Part shown: positions 16,638 through 27,286 of the stretch, piece by piece
Numbering within the stretch: position 1 is the first letter of the stretch
Layout of the letters: each line of letters begins with the position of its first letter
DNA from: Mycolicibacterium poriferae
Lineage (GTDB): Bacteria > Actinomycetota > Actinomycetes > Mycobacteriales > Mycobacteriaceae
Reading direction: 5' to 3'
DNA length: 64,000 nt
Assembly (NCBI RefSeq): GCF_010728325.1
Contig: NZ_AP022570.1
Span: 5,580,001-5,644,000 of the forward strand
Made by a program: the position numbers and the translations under genes
The notes under the pieces: generated by a model
What the model was told of the DNA's origin: nothing
The model's input: only the letters and a program-made list of their open reading frames with translations
The model's database searches: none

Positions 16638-17797
16638 CGGATCACCCTCGGCACCTTCAGGCCCGAGGCGGAGATCATCTCCCGCATCACTTCGTTGACC
16701 CCGCCGCCGAACGTGATGACGAGATTGCGTTTGGTCATCTTGTCCAGCCAGTCGAGCAGTTCAGCGGTCTCGGTGTCGGCCGGGTTCCCGTAACCTCCGA
16801 CGATCTCCTCGGCCAGCCGGCCCACCTCCTGGATCCGTTCGGTGGAAAAGACTTTGGTGGCCGCGGCGTCGGCGACGGCGATGGTCTCCCCGGAGGCGGC
16901 CACCTGCCAGTTCAGCAGTTCGTTGACCCGCCAGATCGCTTTGATCTGCGCCAGCAGCCGTTGCACCGCGGGCTGGTCGATCGGGGTGACCCCGTCAGAA
17001 CCCGGCTTCGAGGCCCACGTGTGCACCTGGTCGTAGATGCCGGCGATGCGTCCGGCGGGCCCCAGTCCGACCCGCTCGTGGTTGAGCTGGGTGGTGATCA
17101 GCTTCCAGCCGCCGTTCTCCTCACCGACCAGCATGTCGGCGGGCACCCGCACGTCGTTGTAGTAGGAGGCGTTGGTGTGGTGCGCCCCGTCCGACAGGAT
17201 GATCGGCGTCCAGGAGTAGCCCGGATCCTTGGTGTCGACGATGAGGATCGAGATGCCCTTGTGTTTGGGCGCATCCGGGTCGGTGCGGCACGCCAGCCAG
17301 ATGTAGTCGGCGTCGTGGGCGCCGGTGGTCCACATCTTCTGCCCGTTGACGATGAACTCGTCACCGTGACGAACGGCTGTGGTGCGCAGCGAGGCCAAGT
17401 CGGTGCCGGCCTCCGGCTCGGAGTAGCCGATCGCGAAATGGATGTCACCGGAGAGGATCCCGGGCAGGAACTTCTTCTTCTGCTCGTCGGTGCCGTACAC
17501 CTGCAGCGTGGGTCCCACGGTCTGCAGCGTGACCAGCGGCAGCGGGACGTCGGCGCGGTTGGCCTCGTTGACGAAGATCTGCTGTTCAACCGGGCCGAAA
17601 CCCAGCCCGCCGTACTCCTTGGGCCAGCCGACACCCAGCTTGCCGTCCGAACCCATCCGCTTGATGACCGTGCGATAGGCCTCGTTGTGCCGGTCGGACT
17701 CCATCGCCGCGGCTTCTTCGGGCGTGATCAGCGTCGAGAAGTACTGGCGCAGTTCAGCTTGCAGCTGGCGCTGTTCAGGGGTGAGTTCGATGTACAT
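16634..17797 (-). CDS. chsE2: Acyl-CoA dehydrogenase subunit ChsE2 (FadE29)
   Basis: 387 aa from ATG 17797, the M. tuberculosis FadE29 length; the open frame to 18016 overlaps chsE1. It is a normal acyl-CoA dehydrogenase fold with GYSEPEAGTDLASLRT, the FAD-binding WTTGAHDADYIWL region and a C-terminal ITFGGGVNEVMREMI segment. With ChsE1 it forms an alpha2beta2 flavoenzyme that dehydrogenates the three-carbon side-chain CoA thioester. It overlaps chsE1 by one base (TGATG) and chsH2 by four. Confidence 0.94.
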   Translation of the reverse strand: MYIELTPEQRQLQAELRQYFSTLITPEEAAAMESDRHNEAYRTVIKRMGSDGKLGVGWPKEYGGLGFGPVEQQIFVNEANRADVPLPLVTLQTVGPTLQVYGTDEQKKKFLPGILSGDIHFAIGYSEPEAGTDLASLRTTAVRHGDEFIVNGQKMWTTGAHDADYIWLACRTDPDAPKHKGISILIVDTKDPGYSWTPIILSDGAHHTNASYYNDVRVPADMLVGEENGGWKLITTQLNHERVGLGPAGRIAGIYDQVHTWASKPGSDGVTPIDQPAVQRLLAQIKAIWRVNELLNWQVAASGETIAVADAAATKVFSTERIQEVGRLAEEIVGGYGNPADTETAELLDWLDKMTKRNLVITFGGGVNEVMREMISASGLKVPRVIR

Positions 17798-18798
17798 CAG
17801 GCTCCCACCAGATCGAGGCGATGCGTCGGACCACCCAACAGCCGGGTGAGGTCCTTGATGGAGGAGTAGTAGCGGTCCATCGGGTAGGTGATGTCCATTC
17901 CCATGCCGCCGTGCAGGTGGTGGCACAGCCGCATCGCCGGCGGCGCCTGCGAGGTCAGCCAGTACCCCAGGATGGCGAGATCGTCGTCGGCGTCGAGTCC
18001 CTCGGACAGCCGCCACGCCACCGAGTCGGCGAGCAGCGAGATCGTGCGCGAGGCGATGTACACCTCGGAGAGTTGGGCGGCCACGGTCTGGAACGTCGAC
18101 AGCGGCCTGCCGAACTGCTCGCGGGTGGCGACGTAGTCGGCCGTCAGTCGCAACGCACCGGCCACCAGACCGGCCGCGAGCGCCCCGGTGACAGCGAGCA
18201 CGAGCTGGTTGACCCGCGTCACCGACGCGCCGGCGAGGACGTCGGCTCCGTCGACGGCGACGCCGTCGAAGGTGACCACGTACTCGTCGGAGCCGTTGGA
18301 CGCCGGCGTCTTCGCAGCGGTGACGCCGTCCGCGCCGGCGGGGACGACCACGACGCCGCTGTCGGTGGTGACGAGCAGCCAGTCCGCCTGCTGCGCATAC
18401 CCGACCGCGACCTTGGTACCGGTGAGCTTGCCGTCAGCCAGCGCGACACCAGGGTGCTCGGGCAGGGCTCGCCCGGGTTCACTCAGCGCCAGCGACAGCA
18501 CCGACCCCTTGCCCACGCCGGCCAGGTAGCGGTCCTGCTGGGCGTCGTCGGCGAGATCGAGCAGCACCGCCGTCGCACCCAGCGTCATCAACGCCGGGCT
18601 GACGGTGCCGTGCCTGCCGATCTCGGTGAGTGCCGCCGTGATCTCTGCCAGACCGACGCCGTCACCGCCTAGGCGTTCCGGGACGGCCAGTGCGGTGACC
18701 CCACCGCTGACGAGCGCGTCCCAGCTGTTGTCGCGACCGAGCACCGACGTCACCACGTCGGCGACCGCCTGCTGCCCTTCGTCTGGACTGAAGTCCAC
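17797..18798 (-). CDS. chsE1: Acyl-CoA dehydrogenase subunit ChsE1 (FadE28)
   Basis: 333 aa, shorter than canonical dehydrogenases, as expected for the non-homodimeric partner subunit. The FAD-binding and C-terminal helical domains are recognisable (LTADYVATREQFGRPLSTFQ and HLHGGMGMDITYPMDRYYS). It assembles with ChsE2 into the heterotetramer. About 40 bases separate it from cyp125, and it has a GGAGG-like ribosome binding site. KstR control is through the cyp125 promoter. Confidence 0.93.
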   Translation of the reverse strand: MDFSPDEGQQAVADVVTSVLGRDNSWDALVSGGVTALAVPERLGGDGVGLAEITAALTEIGRHGTVSPALMTLGATAVLLDLADDAQQDRYLAGVGKGSVLSLALSEPGRALPEHPGVALADGKLTGTKVAVGYAQQADWLLVTTDSGVVVVPAGADGVTAAKTPASNGSDEYVVTFDGVAVDGADVLAGASVTRVNQLVLAVTGALAAGLVAGALRLTADYVATREQFGRPLSTFQTVAAQLSEVYIASRTISLLADSVAWRLSEGLDADDDLAILGYWLTSQAPPAMRLCHHLHGGMGMDITYPMDRYYSSIKDLTRLLGGPTHRLDLVGA

Positions 18799-18837
18799 CC
18801 GAATCCTCCTTGATCCCGGGAAAGGTCAGTTACCTCG

Positions 18838-20097
18838 TCAGCTGGTGACCGGACATGTGCCGGTGAAGTCCACCTGCCAGTGCTTGATGCCGTTGAGCCA
18901 CCCCGACCGTAGCCGCTCGGGCTCGCCGATCGGCTTCAGATCAGGCATGTGGTCGGCGACGGCGTTGAAGATCAGGTTGATCGTCATCCGGGCCAGGTTC
19001 GCGCCGATGCAGTAATGGGCTCCGGTGCCGCCGAACCCGACGTGCGGATTCGGGTCGCGCAGGATGTTGAACGTGTGCGGATCGTCGAAGACCTCTTCGT
19101 CGAAGTTGGCTGAGCGGTAGGACATCACCACCCGCTCCCCCTTCTTGATCTGCACGCCCGACAGCACGGTGTCCTCCAGCGCGGTGCGCTGGAACGCCGA
19201 TACCGGGGTGGCCCAGCGGATGATCTCGTCGGCGGCGGTCTCCGGGCGGTCCTTCTTGTACAGCTCCCACTGCTGCGGGTTGTTCGCCAGCGCGACCATG
19301 CCGTGGGTGATCGAGTTGCGGGTCGTCTCGTTGCCGGCCACCGCCAGCATGATGACGAAGAAACCGAACTCGTCGTCGGAGAGCTTCTCGCCCTCGATGT
19401 CGGCCTCGATCAGCTTCGTGACGATGTCCTCGGTCGGATTCTTGCTCCGCTCCTCGGCCATCTTCATCGCGTAGGTGATCAACTCGAAGGAGGACATGGC
19501 CGGGTCGATGTCGGCGTACTCCGGGTCTTCGCCGCCGGTCATCTCGTTGGACCAGCGGAAGAGCTTGTCGCGATCATCCTGCGGGACGCCGAGCAGTTCG
19601 GCGATGGCCTGCAGCGGCAGCTCGCAGGAAACCCGCTCGACGAAGTCGCCCGTGCCCGCGGCCACGGCCTCGCGGGCGATGTTCTGAGCCCGTTCGTTCA
19701 GCTCATCCCGCAGGCGGCCGATGGCGCGGGGGGTGAAACCACGCGAGATGATCTTGCGCAGCCGGGTGTGCTGCGGCGCGTCCATGTTCAGCAACACGTT
19801 CTTCTGCAGGTCGATCGCGTCGCGGGTCATCTCCTGCGGCCACACCGGGATGGCGCCGTCGGGCGAACTGCCGAAGATGTCGCTGCGCTTGGACACCTCC
19901 TTGACGTCGGCGTGCTTGGTGACCAACCAGTAGCCTTTGTCTCCGAAGCCACCCGTGCCACCGGGCACGTCAACCCAGTGAATGGGCTCGGACTTGCGCA
20001 GCTCGGCGAGTTCGTCGATGGGCAGGGCTTTGAGGTTGACGTCCGGATCGAGGAAATCGAAGTCCGACGAGATCGGGCATGAGGACGGTCCTGGCAT
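18838..20097 (-). CDS. cyp125: Cytochrome P450 CYP125, cholest-4-en-3-one C26/C27 hydroxylase
   Basis: 419 aa from ATG 20097, nine bases after AGGAG. Hallmarks are the I-helix AGNETTRNS (lacking the more usual AGxDTT form), the ExxR region and the heme-cysteine loop HVGFGGTGAHYCIGANLARM. CYP125 starts side-chain degradation by oxidising the terminal methyl group to the carboxylic acid. It is the first gene of the side-chain operon and is divergent from fadA5, with a KstR box about 20 bp upstream of the start. Confidence 0.95.
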   Translation of the reverse strand: MPGPSSCPISSDFDFLDPDVNLKALPIDELAELRKSEPIHWVDVPGGTGGFGDKGYWLVTKHADVKEVSKRSDIFGSSPDGAIPVWPQEMTRDAIDLQKNVLLNMDAPQHTRLRKIISRGFTPRAIGRLRDELNERAQNIAREAVAAGTGDFVERVSCELPLQAIAELLGVPQDDRDKLFRWSNEMTGGEDPEYADIDPAMSSFELITYAMKMAEERSKNPTEDIVTKLIEADIEGEKLSDDEFGFFVIMLAVAGNETTRNSITHGMVALANNPQQWELYKKDRPETAADEIIRWATPVSAFQRTALEDTVLSGVQIKKGERVVMSYRSANFDEEVFDDPHTFNILRDPNPHVGFGGTGAHYCIGANLARMTINLIFNAVADHMPDLKPIGEPERLRSGWLNGIKHWQVDFTGTCPVTS

Positions 20098-20116
20098 ACG
20101 TGCGCACTCCTGTAGT

Positions 20117-20130
20117 TGCAACGTGTTCTA
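20117..20130. promoter_or_regulatory. KstR operator upstream of cyp125
   Basis: TGCAACGTGTTCTA matches TnnAACnnGTTnnA fully and lies 20 bases from the cyp125 start. Confidence 0.9.
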
Positions 20131-20195
20131 GTGCCAGTAAAACATGCCTCCACCGCAGATCAAAGGCGTGCGTGCATCGTCGCTTGTCAGAGTAA

Positions 20196-20209
20196 TGAAA
20201 CGTGTTCTA
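20196..20209. promoter_or_regulatory. KstR operator upstream of fadA5
   Basis: TGAAACGTGTTCTA matches TnnAACnnGTTnnA fully and ends ten bases before the fadA5 ATG. Together with the box at 20117 it gives each divergent operon its own site, 79 bp apart. Confidence 0.9.
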
Positions 20210-20210
20210 G

Positions 20211-21383
<1,173 letters not shown>

Positions 21384-21385
21384 GC

Positions 21386-21775
21386 GTGCCCGTGATCGCC
21401 GACACCGACCGCATCGCGGCGGCACAGGCCTACATCAGCGCCCTGGCCAGCCACGACGCCGACGCCGTACCCTTCGCGCCCGGCTGCACCAGGGTGGAGG
21501 TGGGCCTCAAGACCGGATTCTCCGGAAACCATCTGCGCCGCAGCCTGAATCGAGGACTGCAGTACCGCGTGATCGAGTCGGTCAGCACTCCCGAGTTCAG
21601 CGTCGACGGAGACACGGTGCGGGCGCGCTTCGACCTGTCGACCAAGCCGTCGCTCGCGGGTCGCAAGGTCGGTGCGCACATCGACGAGACGTTCCTCATT
21701 CCCGCCGACGACCCGTCGGGGCGCGCGCAGATCCATCACATCAACGCGTCCATCCGACCGTTTCTGACCAGATAG
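21386..21775 (+). CDS. SnoaL/NTF2-like small protein
   Basis: 129 aa from GTG 21386, two bases after fadA5. The start VIADTDRIAAAQAYISALAS, followed by HDADAVPFAPGCTRVEVG, and the C-terminal half with alternating strands suggest the cone-shaped NTF2/SnoaL fold used by ketosteroid isomerases and polyketide cyclases. M. tuberculosis places ddn directly after fadA5, so this gene is an insertion relative to that locus. A role in handling a steroid intermediate is inferred from co-transcription; no catalytic residues are assigned. Confidence 0.7.
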   Translation: MPVIADTDRIAAAQAYISALASHDADAVPFAPGCTRVEVGLKTGFSGNHLRRSLNRGLQYRVIESVSTPEFSVDGDTVRARFDLSTKPSLAGRKVGAHIDETFLIPADDPSGRAQIHHINASIRPFLTR

Positions 21776-22261
<486 letters not shown>

Positions 22262-22286
22262 GAACGCGCCCACTTAGACTGGCGTC

Positions 22287-23030
22287 ATGGCGACGCCTGC
22301 GCAGCAACGAGAGTTCGATCTGCACTTCTACTTCGACCCGGTGTGCCCGTTTGCATGGATGACCAGCAAGTGGGTGCGGATGGTAGCGGCGCAGCGGGAC
22401 TACCGGGTGGACTGGCGATTCGTCTCGTTGCGAATCCTCAACGCGCACATCGATTACGCCAGTCACTTCCCGCCGGAGTACGAGGCCGGACACACTGCGG
22501 GGTTGCGGCTGCTGCGGATGATGACGCGGGTGCGCGCCGAGCACGGACGGGCCGCGGTGGGCAGCCTCTACGAAGCGATCGGCACACACATTTTCGACAC
22601 CCGCCACGACGTCGACCCGCTCACGGCTGCCGCGCAGGGGGCCGAGCGCCTCGTAGCCCCGCTACTGGCCGACGCCGGCCTTCCGGCTGACCTGGTCCGC
22701 GCGCTCGACGATGCCGCCCTCGACGAGCAGGTGCGCGCCGAGACCGACGAAGCTCTTTCCCTCACCGGACGCGACGTGGGCACCCCGATCCTGCATTTCC
22801 AGCCGCCGGAGGGCACGGCGTTCTTCGGCCCGGTGATCAGCCGCCTACCCGATCCGGACGACGCGATCACGCTGTGGGACCACGTGATCGGGCTCGCCGA
22901 GTTCGCGGGATTCGCCGAACTCAAACGCTCGCTGCGCGAGCTGCCGCAGCTGGCCGGTCTCGGGGTTGACGTCGGTGAGGTCGGCAAGCAGGAGGACTGG
23001 CACGCCGGAAGCCGCCGGCTGAAGAGGTGA
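22287..23030 (+). CDS. DsbA-like protein related to mycothiol-dependent nitroreductase (Rv2466c type)
   Basis: 247 aa. Thioredoxin-fold DsbA/FrnE-like protein. The N-terminal active-site segment is FYFDPVCPFAWMTSKW, with C20 in a CPFA motif where Rv2466c has CPWC, so the resolving cysteine is missing. Other family blocks are clear: SLRILN, then GRDVGTPILHF and FFGPVISRLP. A glutathione/mycothiol-S-transferase-like monothiol mechanism is inferred. It follows ddn after 25 bases on the same strand. The C-terminal tail (about residues 215-247) is an extension relative to Rv2466c. Confidence 0.75.
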   Translation: MATPAQQREFDLHFYFDPVCPFAWMTSKWVRMVAAQRDYRVDWRFVSLRILNAHIDYASHFPPEYEAGHTAGLRLLRMMTRVRAEHGRAAVGSLYEAIGTHIFDTRHDVDPLTAAAQGAERLVAPLLADAGLPADLVRALDDAALDEQVRAETDEALSLTGRDVGTPILHFQPPEGTAFFGPVISRLPDPDDAITLWDHVIGLAEFAGFAELKRSLRELPQLAGLGVDVGEVGKQEDWHAGSRRLKR

Positions 23031-23036
23031 CGCCGT

Positions 23037-23942
23037 TCAGGCGCCGTAGACCGGCACCGGCGGGCGCGCCTTGGCCAGCAGGTCGCTGACCACCGGACCG
23101 AGTTCGGCCGGATCCCAGCGGGCGCCCTTGTCGATCTCGGGACCGTGTGCCCACCCCTCGGCGACGCGGATCTTGCCGCCCTCGACCTCGAACACCTTGC
23201 CGGTGACCTCGCGCGCCTCGGCGCTGCCCAGCCACACCACCAGCGGGGAGACGTTCTCCGGCGCCATCGCATCGAACTCGGCGTCCTGGGTGGACATCAT
23301 CTCGGCGAACACCGTCTCGGTCATACGGGTACGCGCCGACGGGGCGATGGCGTTGACCGTCACTCCGTAGCGGCCCATCTCGGCCGCGGCCACCAAGGTC
23401 AACGCGGCGATGCCTGCCTTGGACGCGCTGTAGTTGGCCTGTCCGACGCTGCCCTGCAGACCGGCGCCGGAGCTGGTGTTGATGATGCGCGCGTCGACGG
23501 TGTCCCCGGCCTTGGACTTGGCCCGCCAGTAGGCACCGGCGTGTTTCATCGTGGCGAAGTGTCCCTTGAGGTGCACGGCGGTGACCGCGTCGAACTCCTC
23601 TTCACTGGTGTTGGCGAACATGCGATCCCGCACGATCCCGGCGTTGTTCACCAGGATGTCGAGTCCGCCGAAGTTCTCCACGGCGGTCTGGATCAGCCCC
23701 TCGGCCTGTCCCCAGTCAGCGACGTTGGCTCCGCTGGTGACCGCTTCTCCGCCGGCGGCGACGATTTCGTCCACGACGCCCTGCGCAGCACTGCCTCCCC
23801 CGGCGGGTGATCCATCCAGACCCACACCGATGTCGTTGACCACCACGCGGGCGCCTTCGGCGGCGAAGGCCAGCGCGTGCGCCCGGCCGATCCCACCACC
23901 TGCACCCGTCACGATGACCACGCGGCCGTCAAGCAGTCCCAT
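23037..23942 (-). CDS. Short-chain dehydrogenase/reductase (Rv3548c-like)
   Basis: 301 aa. The NAD-binding motif is VTGAGGGIGRAHALAFAAEG, then NNAG in DILVNNAGIVRD, and the catalytic Tyr-Lys in YSASKAGIAAL. It is longer than the usual 250 aa because of a C-terminal extension, as in Rv3548c. It is probably a hydroxyacyl-CoA dehydrogenase of steroid catabolism, substrate not established here. It lies 15 bases downstream of the next SDR, in the same leftward unit controlled by the KstR2 box at 24756. Confidence 0.85.
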   Translation of the reverse strand: MGLLDGRVVIVTGAGGGIGRAHALAFAAEGARVVVNDIGVGLDGSPAGGGSAAQGVVDEIVAAGGEAVTSGANVADWGQAEGLIQTAVENFGGLDILVNNAGIVRDRMFANTSEEEFDAVTAVHLKGHFATMKHAGAYWRAKSKAGDTVDARIINTSSGAGLQGSVGQANYSASKAGIAALTLVAAAEMGRYGVTVNAIAPSARTRMTETVFAEMMSTQDAEFDAMAPENVSPLVVWLGSAEAREVTGKVFEVEGGKIRVAEGWAHGPEIDKGARWDPAELGPVVSDLLAKARPPVPVYGA

Positions 23943-23957
23943 TGCCAGAGTCTCCTT

Positions 23958-24740
23958 CTACTTTCTGATATCGGCGGTGGTGGTCGACAGATAGTGCGGC
24001 GGCTCGCCGCCGCCGTGCACCTCGAGCGACGCACCACTGATGTATGACGCCGCATCGGACGCCAGAAACGCGGTGGCCCAGCCGATGTCGGCCGGTTTGG
24101 CGAGCCTGCCCAGCGGAACGTTCTGCGAGATCGCCGCGATGGAGTCAGCGTCGCCGTAGAACAGGTCGGCCTGTTCGGTCTCGACCATGCCGACGATGAC
24201 GCTGTTCACGCGGACCTTCGGCGCCCACTCGACGGCCAGCGTGGCGGTGATGTTCTCCATGCCGGCCTTGGCCGCACCGTAGGCCACCGTGCCCGGGGTG
24301 GGACGCCGTCCGCTGACACTGCCGATGTTGACGATCGCGCCGCCCGACTCCTGGCCCTGCATGACCTGGTTGGCGTGGGTCGAGACCGACAGGGCGCCAA
24401 GCAGGTTCAACTCGAGGATCTTGCGGCTGAACTTGGCCGATGCCTCGGCAGCAGGTACGTGCGGTGAGCCGCCGGCGTTGTTGATCACGACGTCGAGGCG
24501 GCCGTGATCGGCGACGATCGTGTCGATGAGCGCCTTGACGGCATCGTCGTCACGGATGTCGCACGGATGGAACTCCCACGGCGACTCGTCTCCGGGGCGC
24601 CGTGCGCAGGTCACGACGGTCGCCCCCTGGCCGGCGAACACCGCGCTGATGCCGGCACCAACGCCGCGCACACCCCCCGTCACCAGCACGACACGACCTT
24701 CCAGGCCCAGCTTGACAGCACTGTCGACGGCGTCAGTCAC
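23958..24740 (-). CDS. Short-chain dehydrogenase/reductase (Rv3549c-like)
   Basis: 260 aa from GTG 24740; the longer open frame to 24851 overlaps the KstR2 box and echA20 promoter. Motifs are VTGGVRGVGAGISAVFAGQG, NNAGGSPHVPA and YGAAKAGMENI, with a C-terminal YISGASLEVHGG. It is the first gene of the leftward pair and starts 15 bases from the KstR2 operator, so it belongs to the KstR2 (late ring) regulon. The exact reaction is not known to me. Confidence 0.87.
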   Translation of the reverse strand: MTDAVDSAVKLGLEGRVVLVTGGVRGVGAGISAVFAGQGATVVTCARRPGDESPWEFHPCDIRDDDAVKALIDTIVADHGRLDVVINNAGGSPHVPAAEASAKFSRKILELNLLGALSVSTHANQVMQGQESGGAIVNIGSVSGRRPTPGTVAYGAAKAGMENITATLAVEWAPKVRVNSVIVGMVETEQADLFYGDADSIAAISQNVPLGRLAKPADIGWATAFLASDAASYISGASLEVHGGGEPPHYLSTTTADIRK

Positions 24741-24755
24741 TGTGCTAGCGTACCA

Positions 24756-24769
24756 AGCAAGTGCTTGCT
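24756..24769. promoter_or_regulatory. KstR2 operator
   Basis: AGCAAGTGCTTGCT matches the KstR2 consensus AnCAAGnnCTTGnT fully. It lies between the divergent SDR gene and echA20 and probably controls both. Confidence 0.9.
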
Positions 24770-24804
24770 TAGGTAGCCGCCCCAGCAGACCCAGGAGTTC
24801 AGCG

Positions 24805-25563
24805 ATGAGCATCGCCACGAAAACCGTGGAACCGGGCATCGTCTCGGTCACCGTCGACTACCCGCCCGTGAACGCCATCCCGTCGCGCGGCTGGTTCGAG
24901 CTCGCCGACACGATCACCGCGGCGGGACGCGACCTCAGCACCCATGTCGTCGTGCTGCGCGCCGAGGGGCGCGGTTTCAACGCCGGCGTCGACATCAAGG
25001 AGATGCAGAACACCGAGGGCTTCACCGCGCTGATCGACGCCAACCGCGGGTGCTACGAAGCGTTCCGGGCGGTGTACGAATGCGCGGTGCCGGTCGTCGC
25101 GGCCGTCAACGGCTTCTGCGTCGGCGGCGGCATCGGTCTGGTCGGCAACGCCGACGTGATCGTCGCCTCGGACGACGCGAAGTTCGGGTTACCCGAGGTC
25201 GAGCGCGGCGCGCTCGGCGCGGCCACCCATTTGTCCCGGCTGGTTCCCCAGCACATGATGCGCCGACTGTTCTTCACCGCCGCGACCGTGGACGCGGAAA
25301 CGCTGCGACATCACGGTTCGGTGCACGAGGTCGTGCCGCGTGCCGATCTCGACGAGGCGGCGCTGCGCGTCGCGCGCGACATCGCCGCCAAGGACACCCG
25401 GGTGATCCGAGCCGCCAAGGAGGCGCTGAACTTCATCGACGTGCAGCGCGTCAACTCGAGTTACCGCATGGAGCAGGGCTTCACGTTCGAGCTGAACCTA
25501 GCCGGCGTCGCCGACGAGCACCGGGACGCGTTCGCGGGAACGTCGAAGAGGGAGAAGGCGTGA
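24805..25563 (+). CDS. echA20: Crotonase-family ring-D hydrolase EchA20
   Basis: 252 aa from ATG 24805 with CCAGGAG upstream. Crotonase fold with oxyanion-hole segments RGFNAGVDIKEM and NGFCVGGGIGLVGNADVIVA. In the HIP-CoA pathway EchA20 hydrolytically opens the remaining cyclopentanone ring D. The canonical hydratase glutamates are not both obvious, consistent with a hydrolase. It is the first gene of the echA20-ipdA-ipdB-ipdC operon under the KstR2 box at 24756. Confidence 0.92.
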   Translation: MSIATKTVEPGIVSVTVDYPPVNAIPSRGWFELADTITAAGRDLSTHVVVLRAEGRGFNAGVDIKEMQNTEGFTALIDANRGCYEAFRAVYECAVPVVAAVNGFCVGGGIGLVGNADVIVASDDAKFGLPEVERGALGAATHLSRLVPQHMMRRLFFTAATVDAETLRHHGSVHEVVPRADLDEAALRVARDIAAKDTRVIRAAKEALNFIDVQRVNSSYRMEQGFTFELNLAGVADEHRDAFAGTSKREKA

Positions 25564-25621
25564 TTCGGCGGGTAGGAGCGATGGGGCCACGCGCGCAGCG
25601 CAGGGGACGACTGGGGGAAAT

Positions 25622-26512
25622 ATGAGCGACAAGAGAAGCACGATCGATGAGGCGGTCGCCTCCATCGAGAGCGGCATGACCGTCGGCATCGGCGGATGGG
25701 GCTCACGGCGCAAGCCGATGGCGTTCGTGCGGGCACTGCTGCGCACCGACGTCACCGACCTGACCGTGGTCGCCTACGGTGGCCCCGATCTGGGTCTGCT
25801 CTGCTCGGCCGGCAAGGTCAAACGCGCGTACTACGGCTTCGTGTCGCTGGATTCGCCGCCGTTCTACGATCCGTGGTTCGCCAAGGCGCGCACGTCCGGC
25901 ACGATCGAAGCCCGCGAGATGGACGAGGGCATGCTGCGCTGCGGGCTGCAGGCCGCCGCCCAACGACTCCCGTTCCTGCCGATCCGGGCCGGCCTCGGCA
26001 GCGACGTGCGGACCTTCTGGGGAGATGAACTCAAGACGGTTCGCTCGCCTTACCAGACCGGTTCCGGCTACGAGGAACTCATCGCGATGCCGGCGCTGAA
26101 CCTCGATGCCGCTTTCGTGCACATGAACCTCGGCGATTCGGCCGGCAACGCGGCCTACACCGGCATCGATCCGTACTTCGACGATCTGTTCCTGATGTCG
26201 GCGCAGCGTCGCCTGCTGTCGGTGGAGAAAGTGGTCAGCACCGAGGAACTGGTCAAATCGGTTCCGCCGCAGGCGCTGCTGATCAACCGGATGATGGTCG
26301 ACACCGTCGTCGAGGCGCCGGGCGGTGCCCACTTCACCACCGCCGAACCCGACTACCGCCGTGACGAGAAGTTTCAGCGGCACTACGCCGAAGCCGCCGG
26401 CAGCGACGAGAGTTGGTCGGCGTTCGTGCAGCGGTTCCTGTCCGGCAGCGAGGCCGACTACCAGGCCGCCGTTCGCGCGTTCGCCGAGGAGCAGAAGGAG
26501 GCACAGAAGTGA
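25622..26512 (+). CDS. ipdA: COCHEA-CoA hydrolase subunit IpdA (CoA-transferase fold, alpha)
   Basis: 296 aa. Family I CoA-transferase alpha-subunit fold, with SGMTVGIGGWGSRRKPMAFV at the N-terminus and AFVHMNLGDSAGNAAYTG mid-chain. IpdAB does not transfer CoA but hydrolytically opens the last steroid ring (ring C) of COCHEA-CoA. The start ATG is preceded by GGGGGAAAT. The 58-bp gap after echA20 is GC-rich and repeat-like. The stop codon overlaps the ipdB start (TGATG). Confidence 0.94.
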   Translation: MSDKRSTIDEAVASIESGMTVGIGGWGSRRKPMAFVRALLRTDVTDLTVVAYGGPDLGLLCSAGKVKRAYYGFVSLDSPPFYDPWFAKARTSGTIEAREMDEGMLRCGLQAAAQRLPFLPIRAGLGSDVRTFWGDELKTVRSPYQTGSGYEELIAMPALNLDAAFVHMNLGDSAGNAAYTGIDPYFDDLFLMSAQRRLLSVEKVVSTEELVKSVPPQALLINRMMVDTVVEAPGGAHFTTAEPDYRRDEKFQRHYAEAAGSDESWSAFVQRFLSGSEADYQAAVRAFAEEQKEAQK

Positions 26513-27258
26513 TGTCCGCAACCCGCGCCGAGGTGTGCGCAGTCGCCTGTGCCGAATTGTTCCGTGACGCCGGCGAGATCATGGTCAGCCCGATGACCAC
26601 CATCGTGTCGGTCGGCGCCCGGCTGGCTCGGCTGACCTTCTCCCCCGACATCCTGCTGACCGACGGCGAGGCGCGGCTCATCGCCGACACCCCCGCCATC
26701 GGAGCATCCGCGGCGATCGAGGGCTGGATGCCCTTCGGGCGGGTGTTCGAGACACTGGCCTGGGGCCGACGCCATGTGGTGATGGGCGCCAACCAGATCG
26801 ACCGTTACGGCAACCAGAACCTGTCGGCGTTCGGACCGCTGCAACATCCCACCCGCCAGATGTTCGGGGTCCGGGGCGCACCCGGCAACTCGATCAACCA
26901 CGCCACCAGCTACTGGGTGGGCAATCACTCCAAGCGGGTGTTCGGTGACTCCGTCGACATCGTGTCCGGAATAGGTTGGGACAAGGTCGATCCCGACAAC
27001 CCGGCCTACCGCTTCGTCAACGTGTACCGGGTGGTGACCAACCTCGGCGTGTTCGACTTCAACGGCCCGGATCACCAGATGCGCGCAGTGTCGCTGCATC
27101 CCGGCGTGACGGCCGAACAGGTCGCCGAGAACACCTCCTTCGACGTGCACGGGCTCGACACCGCCGACACCACACGGCTTCCCACGGGTGACGAGCAGAA
27201 GCTGCTGCGCGAGGTCATCGACCCCAAGTCGCTTCGCGACAAAGAGGTTCGGTCATGA
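26512..27258 (+). CDS. ipdB: COCHEA-CoA hydrolase subunit IpdB (CoA-transferase fold, beta)
   Basis: 248 aa from ATG 26512; GTG 26509 is an alternative one codon upstream. Beta-subunit signature with VGARLARLTFSPDILLTDGE, a GEARLIADTP segment and VVTNLGVFDF. It forms the heterotetrameric ring-opening hydrolase with IpdA. It follows ipdA with a one-base overlap. A short dispersed repeat spans its stop codon. Confidence 0.94.
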   Translation: MSATRAEVCAVACAELFRDAGEIMVSPMTTIVSVGARLARLTFSPDILLTDGEARLIADTPAIGASAAIEGWMPFGRVFETLAWGRRHVVMGANQIDRYGNQNLSAFGPLQHPTRQMFGVRGAPGNSINHATSYWVGNHSKRVFGDSVDIVSGIGWDKVDPDNPAYRFVNVYRVVTNLGVFDFNGPDHQMRAVSLHPGVTAEQVAENTSFDVHGLDTADTTRLPTGDEQKLLREVIDPKSLRDKEVRS

Positions 27259-27275
27259 GGACTTGCGCGAAGAAC
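27257..27275. repeat. Short dispersed repeat at the ipdB-ipdC junction
   Basis: GAGGACTTGCGCGAAGAAC overlaps the ipdB stop and matches the chsH1 (15245) and fadE33 (38741) copies at most positions. Confidence 0.5.
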
Positions 27276-27286
27276 GGAGTTCCAGC

